64,000 nt of DNA from CAG-582 sp964551965 (GTDB lineage Bacteria; Bacillota_I; Bacilli_A; RF39; UBA660): assembly GCA_964551965.1 (NCBI GenBank), contig CAZKFB010000002.1, positions 1 to 64,000 of the forward strand, in the 5' to 3' direction. The translations under genes and the position numbers were made by a program. Under the pieces are notes generated by a model. The model saw only the letters and a program-made list of their open reading frames with translations, was not told the DNA's origin and searched no databases. Below are positions 1 to 8,037 of the stretch, piece after piece (position 1 is the stretch's first letter; each line of letters starts with the position of its first letter).

Positions 1-687
1 GATGATGAAAGACATATGATAAGAATAGATTGCTCTGAATATATGGAAGCATTCTATGTTTCTCGTTTACTTGGAGCTCCTCCTGGATATGTTGGATATG
101 AAAGTGGTGGAGAACTAACTGAAGCAGTTAGAAGGAATCCATATTCTATCGTTTTATTTGACGAAATAGAAAAAGCTCATAAAGATGTCTTTAACATATT
201 ACTTCAAATATTAGATGATGGTAGAATAACTGATTCTCAAGGAAGACTAATTGATTTTAAAAATACGATAATTATCATGACTTCTAATCTTGGAAGTGAT
301 ATTATCCTAAATAATGAAGATAATCGTGATGAATTAGTTAAGAATTTATTAAAATCAACATTTAGACCAGAACTAATAAATAGAATAGATGAAATAATTA
401 CATTTAATTCATTAACAAAAAGTGTTATATATGAAGTACTTGATCGTATAATTGAAGATGTTAATAAGAATTTAAGTACAATGCACTTAAATATGGAATT
501 AACGGATGCTGCTAAAGTTAAAATAATTACTGATGCATTTGATCCTGAATTTGGTGCTCGACCAATAAAGAGATATGTAACAAAGAATATTGAAACTCTA
601 ATAGCTGAAGAAATAGTTTCTAATAATATAACTGAAGGAACTATTACAATCGATATAAAAGATAATCAATTTATAATAAAAAGATAG
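1..687 (+). CDS. clpB: ATP-dependent disaggregase ClpB, C-terminal part (5' end outside window)
   Basis: The frame is open from base 1, so the start lies upstream; only the second AAA+ module and C-terminus are present. Visible motifs in order are the IRIDCSEYME segment, the substrate pore loop GAPPGYVGYE, Walker B VLFDEIEKAH, sensor 1 (MTSNLGS), the FRPELINRIDEI block and the sensor 2 GARPIKR. The wording DDGRITDSQGR and LTEAVRR fits ClpB better than ClpC. ClpB is a hexameric cytosolic chaperone that threads aggregated proteins and works with DnaK. The gene ends in an intrinsic terminator overlapping its stop codon. Family assignment is secure; ClpB rather than ClpC is likely but not proven from a fragment. 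Confidence 0.93.
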   Translation, partial: DDERHMIRIDCSEYMEAFYVSRLLGAPPGYVGYESGGELTEAVRRNPYSIVLFDEIEKAHKDVFNILLQILDDGRITDSQGRLIDFKNTIIIMTSNLGSDIILNNEDNRDELVKNLLKSTFRPELINRIDEIITFNSLTKSVIYEVLDRIIEDVNKNLSTMHLNMELTDAAKVKIITDAFDPEFGARPIKRYVTKNIETLIAEEIVSNNITEGTITIDIKDNQFIIKR

Positions 688-703
688 TTGATTATCTTTT
701 TTT
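678..703 (+). terminator. Intrinsic terminator after clpB
   Basis: AAAAAGATA (678-686) pairs with TATCTTTTT (693-701) around a 6-base loop and runs into T residues. The stop codon of clpB lies inside the left arm. Confidence 0.8.
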
Positions 704-730
704 ATTGTATAATTAGATTTAGGTGGTTTC

Positions 731-1036
731 ATGAAGAATGATGATCGAATAAAATATTTACTTTCGGGATATTTTGGAATAAAGACAATGGACAATTATG
801 GCTCTAAATTATATTTTCTTAAAAGTGTTGAACAATATATAAAAGATTATTTAAAAACATCTAAAGTAGATGGAATAAATTATTATGAATTAGCAGAAGA
901 GATAGATCATAATAATAGTTTAAAAAGTAAATTACAAGATGCTTTAATTGTCATTAATGACATGAAAGGACCAATTGAATTAGAACTATTAATAAAATTA
1001 AAGATTAAAGAGATAAAATATAATGAAACTCATTAA
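731..1036 (+). CDS. Hypothetical protein, 101 residues
   Basis: I do not recognise this protein. It is a small soluble, charged, mainly helical protein with no signal peptide, membrane segment or Cys motif. The start is supported by AGGTGG at 721-726, five bases before the ATG. TATAAT at 708-713 lies just upstream and would give a very short leader, making it its own transcription unit or part of a two-gene unit with the next gene. The coding character (AT-rich third positions, good SD) supports a real gene. Confidence 0.6.
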   Translation: MKNDDRIKYLLSGYFGIKTMDNYGSKLYFLKSVEQYIKDYLKTSKVDGINYYELAEEIDHNNSLKSKLQDALIVINDMKGPIELELLIKLKIKEIKYNETH

Positions 1037-1068
1037 TTTTTAATATAATTACTTGGGAGGTAATGGTT

Positions 1069-1590
1069 ATGAAAAAAAATTGGAGAAAATTTATTTTAGA
1101 TAGTGAAAATGGCTATCTAACAAAAGAAGAAACAAAGAAAGCAATAGAAGAATATAATAATCCTCGAGATGATGAGGCATATTATACTAATTTGGATATA
1201 GAGGAATTAGATAAGAAAACATTTTTTTATCCTATATCTTTAGGCCTAATAACTGATGATAATCATGAATTAAAAGAAGTTTATCGGGTATTTAGAGGAG
1301 AAAAGGAAGAAATAGTTATAATTGGTTATACAAAACCTAGAGAATCTTTAGAGACTTCAGAATATGAATTTGTCGATAAAAGACATAATACTATAACACA
1401 TGCTTTTACAATTTATCATGGAACAAAGCAAATTGAAGCAGAAATTCCAATCGAATGTGAAGACAATCAAAATCTAAGTAGTTTGGTAATGATAACGTTA
1501 TTAGATAATACAAAAAGTTATCAAGAACGTATAAGTTTAGTTAGTGAAGAGTTAAGAGGAGAACAAGCTAAAAAAACACTAAATGTTTAA
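1069..1590 (+). CDS. Hypothetical protein, 173 residues
   Basis: Unrecognised soluble protein, acidic and Lys/Glu-rich, without signal peptide or membrane segment. An ATG exists two codons earlier (1063), but GGGAGG at 1055-1060 is only 2 bases from it and 8 from the ATG at 1069, so 1069 is the better start. TATAAT at 1044-1049 precedes it. The middle and C-terminal parts (YRVFRGEKEEIVIIGYTKP onward) look like beta strands. A strong hairpin follows the stop, so it is probably the last gene of its unit. Confidence 0.6.
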   Translation: MKKNWRKFILDSENGYLTKEETKKAIEEYNNPRDDEAYYTNLDIEELDKKTFFYPISLGLITDDNHELKEVYRVFRGEKEEIVIIGYTKPRESLETSEYEFVDKRHNTITHAFTIYHGTKQIEAEIPIECEDNQNLSSLVMITLLDNTKSYQERISLVSEELRGEQAKKTLNV

Positions 1591-1592
1591 AT

Positions 1593-1613
1593 AGAGGTTA
1601 ATGCCTCTTTTTT
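1593..1613 (+). terminator. Intrinsic terminator
   Basis: AGAGG (1593-1597) pairs with CCTCT (1604-1608) and is followed by TTTTT. Confidence 0.8.
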
Positions 1614-1680
1614 AATGTCTAAAATTTGCTTTTTTTAAACTTTTGTGGTATCATATACCGCAATTCAAGGGGGATTGGTT

Positions 1681-2145
1681 ATGAACTTAGGTAGAATTAT
1701 GGGGGTTATTCTATCTTTAGTATTCGCAGCATCATTCATAAATAATAATATAAATGATAAAAGTGATAGTAACCCATTTGAGTTAATAGGTGATAATGGT
1801 ATTGTTACGGAGGAAAGTATTCAATTTGATAACTATTTAAACGAAGACAACAATAGTAATGTTGAAGTTATCAAATACACTAATAATCAACCATATTCAA
1901 TTTCCATAACATCAAGTGATGTTGATACAAATTGTAAAGGTTCCAATGAAAATGATGTCGAACTTGTAAGTAAAAACATGAAAGTAAGGGCATTATTTTC
2001 TCGATTAGATAGTAATATTAAATTCAGTGACATAACTATTAAACCTAAAGAGTCAATCTATATTTATGTTACGAATGAATATAATGGAGAATATCCTGGA
2101 TCAGAAGTAACATGTAATTATAGTATTGATATAAGAGATTTCTAA
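1681..2145 (+). CDS. Small exported or membrane-anchored protein, 154 residues
   Basis: An N-terminal hydrophobic stretch (about residues 4-20, MNLGRIMGVILSLVFAAS) acts as a signal peptide or anchor. The remainder is a polar Asn/Ser/Asp-rich domain with two Cys (near DTNCKG and VTCNYS) that could form an extracellular disulfide. I do not recognise the family; size and strand pattern resemble small secreted beta-sandwich proteins. A GTG start 36 bases upstream is possible on paper, but AAGGGGG sits directly before the ATG at 1681. It lies just before the sortase gene, so a surface role is plausible but unproven. Confidence 0.65.
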   Translation: MNLGRIMGVILSLVFAASFINNNINDKSDSNPFELIGDNGIVTEESIQFDNYLNEDNNSNVEVIKYTNNQPYSISITSSDVDTNCKGSNENDVELVSKNMKVRALFSRLDSNIKFSDITIKPKESIYIYVTNEYNGEYPGSEVTCNYSIDIRDF

Positions 2146-2148
2146 TAA

Positions 2149-2177
2149 TTGACAAAATATACTGATTTTGTTATTAT
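2149..2177 (+). promoter_or_regulatory. Sigma-A type promoter for the sortase operon
   Basis: TTGACA (2149-2154), 17-base spacer, TATTAT (2172-2177). Transcription would start near 2184, giving a leader of about 50 bases ahead of the sortase gene. Confidence 0.75.
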
Positions 2178-2235
2178 ATTCAGCATAAGTTTGTGGAATT
2201 AGCAATCTTAAAGGAATAAAAAGTAGGGGGTATTT

Positions 2236-3234
2236 ATGAAAAGGGTTAGTAAATACTACAAAAAGTATAAGTCTCGTAGAAACAAACTTATACTTAAAGT
2301 TGTAGGAAAAACTGCTGCTTTCATAACATCTTTTGTAGTTGCTGGTTCTCTATTGTTTCATGGATTTCATGGAATAAAAAGTTTATTTCCAGAAAAATCA
2401 ACTGAAGAAGTAGAGATTGAAAATCAAGTTGAACAAGAAGTTCCTGAAGAAGTTGAAACCTCAGTTTCAAGTAATGAAATCGTAGAACCAATTGAAACAG
2501 CTGAAATTCCAACACCTACAGAAGAAGAAACAGTAGAAGAACAGGTTAGTTATTATATTGGTTCTGAACTATTAGATTCAGGATATGAATTTAAAGATGT
2601 TGACTTTGAAAAGTTAACTCAAGAAAACGATGATATCGTTGGTTGGGTTCAAATCGATAATACCAAAGTTGACTATGCCATATATCAAGATGAAGATAAT
2701 GAATATTATTCCCATCATGATGAAAACGGTAATTCAACAAAATCCGGTTCAATATTCCTAGATGCCAATAACGAATTGTTATCTAACCCAACAGAAGAAC
2801 TTGATGATTTAAACTTTATTTATGGACATCATATGGCAAATGGCTCGATGTTCTCAGCAATATGTAGCTATAAAAAGCAATCATTTGTTGATGAAAATCC
2901 ATTCTTTGTAATATATACAGATGATGGATATGCATATAAATGTGATATCTTTGCTGGAGTTTTATTCGATGGAGTTACTTCACATTTATATAATAATTAT
3001 CAAGATTTCGCTGATGAAGAGAGTTTTCAAGAATATATCAATTATATAAATGAAAATTCAATGATAACAACTGATGTCGAAGTATCATATGATGATAAAA
3101 TAGTTGCATTAGTTACATGTTCATATGAAAACGGAATTAATGGTGATTTAAGATTTGTTGTATTTGCCAAAATGACAAAGCAATACACTGATGAAAATTC
3201 AGAAGAAATAAGATTAGAAAGAAAAATCAAATAA
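2236..3234 (+). CDS. srtB: Class B sortase
   Basis: A membrane-anchored transpeptidase that cleaves sorting motifs and joins proteins to the wall. Residues 1-22 are strongly basic, a membrane segment spans about 26-45, and a long Glu/Pro/Val-rich linker reaches residue 105. The catalytic domain follows. The class B pattern is clear: DIVGWVQIDNTKVDYAIYQ, YYSHHDENG, GSIFLDA, the catalytic His in YGHHM (His198), Cys295 in TCSYE and Arg306 in LRFVVFAKM. The 330-residue length is longer than usual because of the linker. It shares an operon with the Pro-rich membrane protein 15 bases downstream, a likely partner or substrate. The class is secure; the substrate is inferred. Confidence 0.92.
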   Translation: MKRVSKYYKKYKSRRNKLILKVVGKTAAFITSFVVAGSLLFHGFHGIKSLFPEKSTEEVEIENQVEQEVPEEVETSVSSNEIVEPIETAEIPTPTEEETVEEQVSYYIGSELLDSGYEFKDVDFEKLTQENDDIVGWVQIDNTKVDYAIYQDEDNEYYSHHDENGNSTKSGSIFLDANNELLSNPTEELDDLNFIYGHHMANGSMFSAICSYKKQSFVDENPFFVIYTDDGYAYKCDIFAGVLFDGVTSHLYNNYQDFADEESFQEYINYINENSMITTDVEVSYDDKIVALVTCSYENGINGDLRFVVFAKMTKQYTDENSEEIRLERKIK

Positions 3235-3249
3235 AAGGGAGAAGATAAT

Positions 3250-3993
3250 ATGAAAGAATTTAAAAAGTTAAAATTTTATTTGCCAATGTTAACATTAGCT
3301 GGATCATTAGCTTTATTACAACCTATTACTGTTTATGCTGAAGAAGAGGAAGAAATTTTATATGAAGAAGAAGGAGAAGAATATTCCCAAGAAGCTATAG
3401 ATAATAGTACTGCAGAAAATGTTCAAACAACTGCTGGACAAGATACTCAGGGGAAAACTATTGAAGAAGCAACAGCTGAGAATAATGAAAATGCAGCAAT
3501 AAATGCTGATGCTAATTTATACTTAGATAATACTAATTATTTCCCAGCAACAGATACTTCTGAAAACCCAGGAGCATATATTCCAGAATCAGCACGAGAT
3601 GAAGTTGATGCAAAACTAGGTAATCCAGGCGATAAACCAGGCGATAATCCAGGCGATAAACCGGGCGATAATCCAGGAGGAAATCCAGAAACAGGAACAC
3701 CAGAAACAGGAACACCAGAAACAGGAACACCAAACATTCCAATACCTAAAATGGGAATTACATTGAATGATTATAATAAAAAGACATTAACAACAACTGG
3801 AGCATTGTTAGTTCTTGCAGCACTATATAAGTTAATTAAGACAGCAGCCTATAAATTTAGTTCTAGTAGAGCATTAAAAGTTGTTGCCAAGAAAGAAAGT
3901 AAATTATCTAAAGAAAATAAAAAGAAAGCAAAGCAAGAAAAGAAAAAATTAAAGAAACAAGAAAAGGAAAAAACAAAGGAATTAACAAAATAA
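3250..3993 (+). CDS. Exported Pro-rich repeat protein with membrane segment and Lys-rich tail, sortase neighbour
   Basis: Residues 1-30 are a signal peptide (…TVYA, then a poly-Glu stretch). An acidic low-complexity region, four NPGD/KPGD-type repeats (about 125-142) and three tandem PETGT units (146-160) follow, then PNIPIPKMG. A membrane segment at about 183-200 precedes a basic tail of about 45 residues, mostly Lys/Glu. The arrangement resembles a sortase substrate, but the tail after the membrane segment is far longer than the usual few basic residues. There is no clean single sorting motif. It is co-transcribed with the class B sortase (15-base gap) and probably interacts with it. It ends in a terminator overlapping the stop codon. 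Function unknown. Confidence 0.75.
   Translation: MKEFKKLKFYLPMLTLAGSLALLQPITVYAEEEEEILYEEEGEEYSQEAIDNSTAENVQTTAGQDTQGKTIEEATAENNENAAINADANLYLDNTNYFPATDTSENPGAYIPESARDEVDAKLGNPGDKPGDNPGDKPGDNPGGNPETGTPETGTPETGTPNIPIPKMGITLNDYNKKTLTTTGALLVLAALYKLIKTAAYKFSSSRALKVVAKKESKLSKENKKKAKQEKKKLKKQEKEKTKELTK
3640..3730 (+). repeat. Short tandem coding repeats (NPGDKPGD and PETGT)
   Basis: Near-identical 12-base units encode NPGD/KPGD and identical 15-base units encode PETGT three times. These expand a Pro-rich stalk and are prone to length change. Confidence 0.8.
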
Positions 3994-4006
3994 TTCCTTT
4001 TTCTTT
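3975..4006 (+). terminator. Intrinsic terminator of the sortase operon
   Basis: AAAGGAATTA (3975-3984) pairs with TAATTCCTTT (3991-4000), followed by a T-rich run. The stop codon lies at the start of the right arm. Confidence 0.85.
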
Positions 4007-4062
4007 GACATATAATTAAATATAATAATGTAAATTAATAATTAAAACATTAAATAATGTAG

Positions 4063-4068
4063 TATAAT
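4063..4068 (+). promoter_or_regulatory. Probable -10 element of mraY
   Basis: TATAAT at 4063-4068, directly upstream of AGGTGG (4075-4080). No good -35 is visible at 16-18 bases. The transcript leader would be barely long enough to contain the SD. Confidence 0.5.
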
Positions 4069-4087
4069 ACAACTAGGTGGTGATAAT

Positions 4088-5080
4088 ATGCTAATATTAG
4101 CAAAATCAATATTAGCACTTACATTAGGTTTTGTAATAGCAATAGTAGTTGGAATATTAATTATTCCAGTATTAAAAAAATTGAAGGCTGGCCAAAATGT
4201 AAGTAGATTTATTAATAAAAGACATTTAAAAAAAGAGGGAACTCCAACAATAGGTGGTTTAATATTTATAATTCCTCCAATAGTTGCTGTTTTATTATTG
4301 TACTTAAGGGGAAGTATTGAATTATCTTATAATTTAATAATTACAATATTTGTTTTCTTAAGTTATGCCTTATTGGGATTTATCGATGATTTCTTGAAGA
4401 TTAGATATCACAATAATAAGGGATTATCGACAATAACTAAATTAGTTGCGCAATTATTTATTGCTGTTATTTTCTATACGATATATAAATCTAATGGAGG
4501 AACGACAGTATTAGAGGTTTCCTTATTTGGAATTAAGTGGGATTTAGGATTTGCTTATGGATTATTTATTCTATTCTTACTTGTTGGAACAACAAATGCT
4601 GTTAATATTAGTGATGGTCTAGATGGTTTATGTGGAGGACTATCAATCATGGCATTCCTAGCTTATGGAGTTATTTCTTATGGTAGTGATTGGATTCCTG
4701 GATATGATGGAATGGCAATATTCTCATTTGTTCTAGTTGGATCTTTGCTTGGATTCTTACTATTTAATTCGCATCCAGCAAAAGTATTTATGGGAGATAC
4801 CGGATCGCTTGCTTTAGGTGGAGCATTAGCAACTATTGCTATATTAACTCATCACGAATTATCTCTTGCTTTAATTGGTGGAGTATTTGTAATAGAAGCA
4901 TTATCAAGTTTAATTCAAATAATATCAATTAGAAAATTTGATAAAAAAGTATTCTTAAAAGCCCCTTTACATCATCATTTTGAAGAGTTAGGATGGCAAG
5001 AGACAGACATTGTTAAGATGTTTTGGACAGTTGGATTCCTACTTGCTATGTTTGGTGTAGTTTATGGAGTTTGGTTATAA
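4088..5080 (+). CDS. mraY: Phospho-N-acetylmuramoyl-pentapeptide transferase MraY
   Basis: Integral membrane enzyme that transfers phospho-MurNAc-pentapeptide to undecaprenyl phosphate, making lipid I. All family signatures are present: KEGTPTIGGL, FIDDFLK with the Asp-Asp pair, NAVNISDGLDGL, FMGDTGSLALGG and the loop PLHHHFEELGWQE. Around ten membrane segments and 330 residues match the family. AGGTGG (4075-4080) supports the start. In most Firmicutes this gene lies in the division and cell wall (dcw) cluster; here it is a single-gene unit flanked by terminators on both sides. Confidence 0.97.
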   Translation: MLILAKSILALTLGFVIAIVVGILIIPVLKKLKAGQNVSRFINKRHLKKEGTPTIGGLIFIIPPIVAVLLLYLRGSIELSYNLIITIFVFLSYALLGFIDDFLKIRYHNNKGLSTITKLVAQLFIAVIFYTIYKSNGGTTVLEVSLFGIKWDLGFAYGLFILFLLVGTTNAVNISDGLDGLCGGLSIMAFLAYGVISYGSDWIPGYDGMAIFSFVLVGSLLGFLLFNSHPAKVFMGDTGSLALGGALATIAILTHHELSLALIGGVFVIEALSSLIQIISIRKFDKKVFLKAPLHHHFEELGWQETDIVKMFWTVGFLLAMFGVVYGVWL

Positions 5081-5103
5081 AAGGATTTAAATCCTTTTTT
5101 TTT
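5080..5103 (+). terminator. Intrinsic terminator after mraY
   Basis: AAAGGAT (5080-5086), loop TTAA, ATCCTTT (5091-5097), then a run of T. Confidence 0.85.
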
Positions 5104-5129
5104 ACTTTTTCATCTGATTGTGCTATAAT
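5101..5129 (+). promoter_or_regulatory. Promoter of the lipoprotein gene
   Basis: TTTACT (5101-5106), 17-base spacer ending in TGC, TATAAT (5124-5129): an extended -10 promoter that starts inside the T tract of the preceding terminator. Confidence 0.75.
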
Positions 5130-5154
5130 ATAAAACCAATTGAAGGGGTTTAAT

Positions 5155-6732
5155 ATGAAAAAACAAAATAAGATAAGATTAATGAGTATCTTAATTAGTG
5201 TTTGTTTATCTTTAACTGGTTGTAATAGTCAAAGCAGTAAGTTTTGTGGTGATGAAAATTACAGTGAAGATGCAATAGAAGAAACAATTGAACCTAGTGA
5301 GATAATGCCGGAAGAAACTGAAGAACCTTCTTCTATAGAATCATATTATCTTTCCCAATTAAACTCTATTAATCCAAAATTTAATCATGAAGAATACTAT
5401 TATGATATGGATTATTTGAAAACTTTACTTGATACAAATGAAACAATTGATGAATGTAGTTATAATTTTGATGGAAATATTGGTGGAGTAGTAGATCAGA
5501 TAGTAATGAACTCTAAAGAATTTGTTAAAATAAATGAAAACTTTACTAATGTATTTGCCAATTATAATTATCGTGTTGCCATTACTAAATGTCTAAGAAA
5601 CATAATAGATAATTGTGACAATGATTTAAATAGTGATTTCCATCAAATAAGTAGTATGGCAATTGTATTTGGTGATGAGAATTATTTTTCAGCAGAAAAT
5701 GAATCATTATTATATACAGCTATTTATGAAGACAATCTAAATATAATTATAATTAATAAAAAATTAATAGAAAGTATAATAGAATATAATGAATATCCTG
5801 AAGCATCATTCATATACTATATAATTAGTCATGAAGTAAATCATACAAGACAAAATGTTTGCCCATGCAATGAAGATTATGCTTATTCAAATTTTAACTA
5901 TACCGATGAAGGCTATTCATTCTTAATGGAAGCTTCAGCTGAATCAGATCTATATAATACAAGAGATTTTGAAGACATATTATTACAATTTTCCTATCAA
6001 GATGAGAGAAAATGTGAAGGAGAATTATTCCTTTTAAGTATTTTAAATAGTGAAGATTCTAGCAAATATTATAATTCAATATTTGATATTGATTATGAAA
6101 AATTCTTTAACTTTTTCAACTTGACTACGGATGAAGAAAAATTGAATTTCTTAAAGATAATAGAATCAATAGATGCTAAATATTGTCGAAATAGTATACC
6201 ATATAATATATATGATGATGTTAGTAAAATAACTTATAATGATCTAATAAGTGAGATAGGTTTTACCTATAAAGAACTATTATTTAAAGAATGTTTAATT
6301 AACTTAATCGAATATACAAAAGATAATCCTGATTTTTCTTTACAAGATAATCTTGTTGTTTTAAATATTATTAAATCATATTTAATAGATGAAACTTATA
6401 CTTATGATGATAATAGTGAAGATATTAGAATAATATATGATACTGATACAATATCAAGTATTAGTCAAATGGAAAAGATATATATTAATTATTTAGTATC
6501 AAAATATAATACAACGGAAGAGAGTATTCGTGAATATGAATCAGTTGATATAAAAGTATTAATTGAAGCAATAATGGCCATTGCTGAAGGAGACGAAAAT
6601 GATTATGGAGTATATACTTTATATGCTAAAGATCTAGTTTCTAGATTCCCAATGATAATTCCTATCTTGCGTGCTAACACGGATTATTCATATAATACAT
6701 ATGAGGAAAGAATTTTAAAAATAAATGAATAA
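5155..6732 (+). CDS. Lipoprotein with HExxH zinc-metallopeptidase motif
   Basis: A lipobox LTGC ends at Cys23, so the mature protein is predicted to be lipid-anchored on the outer face of the membrane. A Glu/Ser-rich linker follows to about residue 60. HEVNH (226-230) is a zinc-binding HExxH motif, and EASAESD at about 259-265 could supply the third Glu ligand as in gluzincins. The protein is acidic, 525 residues, and otherwise unfamiliar. The ATG at 5155 is preceded by GAAGGGG (5142-5148); an upstream TTG has no SD. It sits alone between terminators. Peptidase activity is inferred from the motif; substrate unknown. Confidence 0.75.
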   Translation: MKKQNKIRLMSILISVCLSLTGCNSQSSKFCGDENYSEDAIEETIEPSEIMPEETEEPSSIESYYLSQLNSINPKFNHEEYYYDMDYLKTLLDTNETIDECSYNFDGNIGGVVDQIVMNSKEFVKINENFTNVFANYNYRVAITKCLRNIIDNCDNDLNSDFHQISSMAIVFGDENYFSAENESLLYTAIYEDNLNIIIINKKLIESIIEYNEYPEASFIYYIISHEVNHTRQNVCPCNEDYAYSNFNYTDEGYSFLMEASAESDLYNTRDFEDILLQFSYQDERKCEGELFLLSILNSEDSSKYYNSIFDIDYEKFFNFFNLTTDEEKLNFLKIIESIDAKYCRNSIPYNIYDDVSKITYNDLISEIGFTYKELLFKECLINLIEYTKDNPDFSLQDNLVVLNIIKSYLIDETYTYDDNSEDIRIIYDTDTISSISQMEKIYINYLVSKYNTTEESIREYESVDIKVLIEAIMAIAEGDENDYGVYTLYAKDLVSRFPMIIPILRANTDYSYNTYEERILKINE

Positions 6733-6757
6733 ACTACTTAAACAAGTAGTTTTTTTC
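6733..6757 (+). terminator. Intrinsic terminator
   Basis: ACTACTT (6733-6739), loop AAAC, AAGTAGT (6744-6750), T run. Confidence 0.85.
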
Positions 6758-6788
6758 ATAAATAATAAATAGATGAATATTTTATATT

Positions 6789-7871
6789 ATGAAAAGAAAT
6801 ATAATAATAACTGCTATAACTATATTTTTATGCTTATTTGGAATTGTTATGATTACGTCTTCATCCTACTATTGGGCAGAATATAAGTTTAATAATCCAT
6901 TTAAATTTTGTATTCATCAAAGTATCTTTGTAATTATAGGAGTATTTTTAATGTTTATATTTTCTAAATTGGATTATAAGTTATTATATAAATATGCAAA
7001 TCATTTATTGATTTTTTCTATTATTCTCTTAATACTGGTTTTAATTCCGGGAATAGGAGTAATAAGAAATGGTAGTAGAAGTTGGTTTGGAATAGGTCCT
7101 TTTGGAATTCAGCCTAGTGAAGTAGCTAAATTAGTCAGTATCATATTTGTATCCAAATACCTATCTAACAATGATTCGAATATGAATAAAATAGTATCTT
7201 ATTCATTTCCCATTCTTTTTATAGTGCTTTTAATATTTGCTCTAATATTATTAGAACCTGATTTTGGAAGCGGAGCAATAATTGTTTTATCTTTAGTAGT
7301 ACTTATTTTTACATCTAAAATAAAAATTTCTTTCTTTGTATATTTAGGATTTATCGGTATTGCTTTTATCGTTGTATTAATTGTATTAGCTCCATATCGA
7401 ATGGCAAGAATAATAGGTTATTTAAATCCTTGGAGTGATCCTTTAGGAAGCGGATTCCAAATAATTCAAAGTTTATATGCTATTGGTCCTTCCGGATTAT
7501 TTGGATTAGGGCTTGGAAACTCTATTCAAAAACATTTCTATTTGCCAGAACCCCAAACAGACTTTATCTTTGCTATTATATCTGAAGAATTAGGAATAAT
7601 AGGTATAGTTTTATTGAGTGTCTCTTATATTTTATTATTATATAATGTAATAAAGATTTCTCTTTGTACAAAAGATTTATTTGGTAAATATTTATCTTTC
7701 GGATTAATTATAGAACTTGTATTACAAACATTACTTAATATATTAGTTGTAGTTGGGCTCATACCAGTTACGGGAGTTACTTTGCCATTCTTATCTTACG
7801 GCGGATCTAGTTTATTAATTTGTTTAATAATGATGGGAATAGTTTTAAATATTAACAAAAATAATATATAA
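6789..7871 (+). CDS. ftsW: SEDS peptidoglycan glycosyltransferase, FtsW type
   Basis: Polytopic membrane protein (about ten segments) that polymerises lipid II into glycan strands with a partner transpeptidase. SEDS signatures are clear: GSRSWFGIGPFGIQPSEVAKL, LEPDFGSGAII with the catalytic-type Asp, QSLYAIGPSGLFGLGLGNS, the lipid II-facing FYLPEPQTDFIFAIISEELG, and PVTGVTLPFLSYGGSSLL near the C-terminus. The PEPQTDF and SYGGSS wording favours FtsW/SpoVE over RodA. The ATG has no recognisable SD within 20 bases, which is unusual in this window; translation may be weak or initiate on a short leader. It stands alone between two terminators. FtsW versus SpoVE cannot be separated from sequence alone. 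Confidence 0.88.
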   Translation: MKRNIIITAITIFLCLFGIVMITSSSYYWAEYKFNNPFKFCIHQSIFVIIGVFLMFIFSKLDYKLLYKYANHLLIFSIILLILVLIPGIGVIRNGSRSWFGIGPFGIQPSEVAKLVSIIFVSKYLSNNDSNMNKIVSYSFPILFIVLLIFALILLEPDFGSGAIIVLSLVVLIFTSKIKISFFVYLGFIGIAFIVVLIVLAPYRMARIIGYLNPWSDPLGSGFQIIQSLYAIGPSGLFGLGLGNSIQKHFYLPEPQTDFIFAIISEELGIIGIVLLSVSYILLLYNVIKISLCTKDLFGKYLSFGLIIELVLQTLLNILVVVGLIPVTGVTLPFLSYGGSSLLICLIMMGIVLNINKNNI

Positions 7872-7877
7872 AAATGT

Positions 7878-7905
7878 AAAAACTCATGATAATATGAGTT
7901 TTTTT
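7878..7905 (+). terminator. Intrinsic terminator after ftsW
   Basis: AAAAACTCAT (7878-7887) pairs with ATGAGTTTTT (7894-7903). Confidence 0.85.
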
Positions 7906-7939
7906 AATTATATTGATTATATCTATAAAATAAATGTAG

Positions 7940-7945
7940 TATAAT
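7940..7945 (+). promoter_or_regulatory. Probable -10 element of the XRE regulator gene
   Basis: TATAAT at 7940-7945 with no convincing -35. A leader of roughly 85 bases would follow, longer than most in the window. Confidence 0.45.
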
Positions 7946-8037
7946 ATGGATTTGTTAGGGTTATTCAATCTTGTTTTATTATTAAACTATTAAAAATGAA
8001 TATTTAGCAAAACGAACATAATGAAAAGAGAGACAGT

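Noticed and set aside
3612..3735. Short regular repeats as a CRISPR-like array
   Set aside because: Repeats are 12- and 15-base in-frame units without spacers and encode a Pro-rich stalk; no cas genes are present.
3533..3742. Minus-strand open frames opposite the Pro-rich repeat region
   Set aside because: They exist only because the repeat codons are open on the other strand; no SD, and composition mirrors the real gene.
5140..5154. Upstream TTG start for the lipoprotein
   Set aside because: It lies on the SD itself; ATG 5155 is correctly spaced and gives a proper lipoprotein signal peptide.
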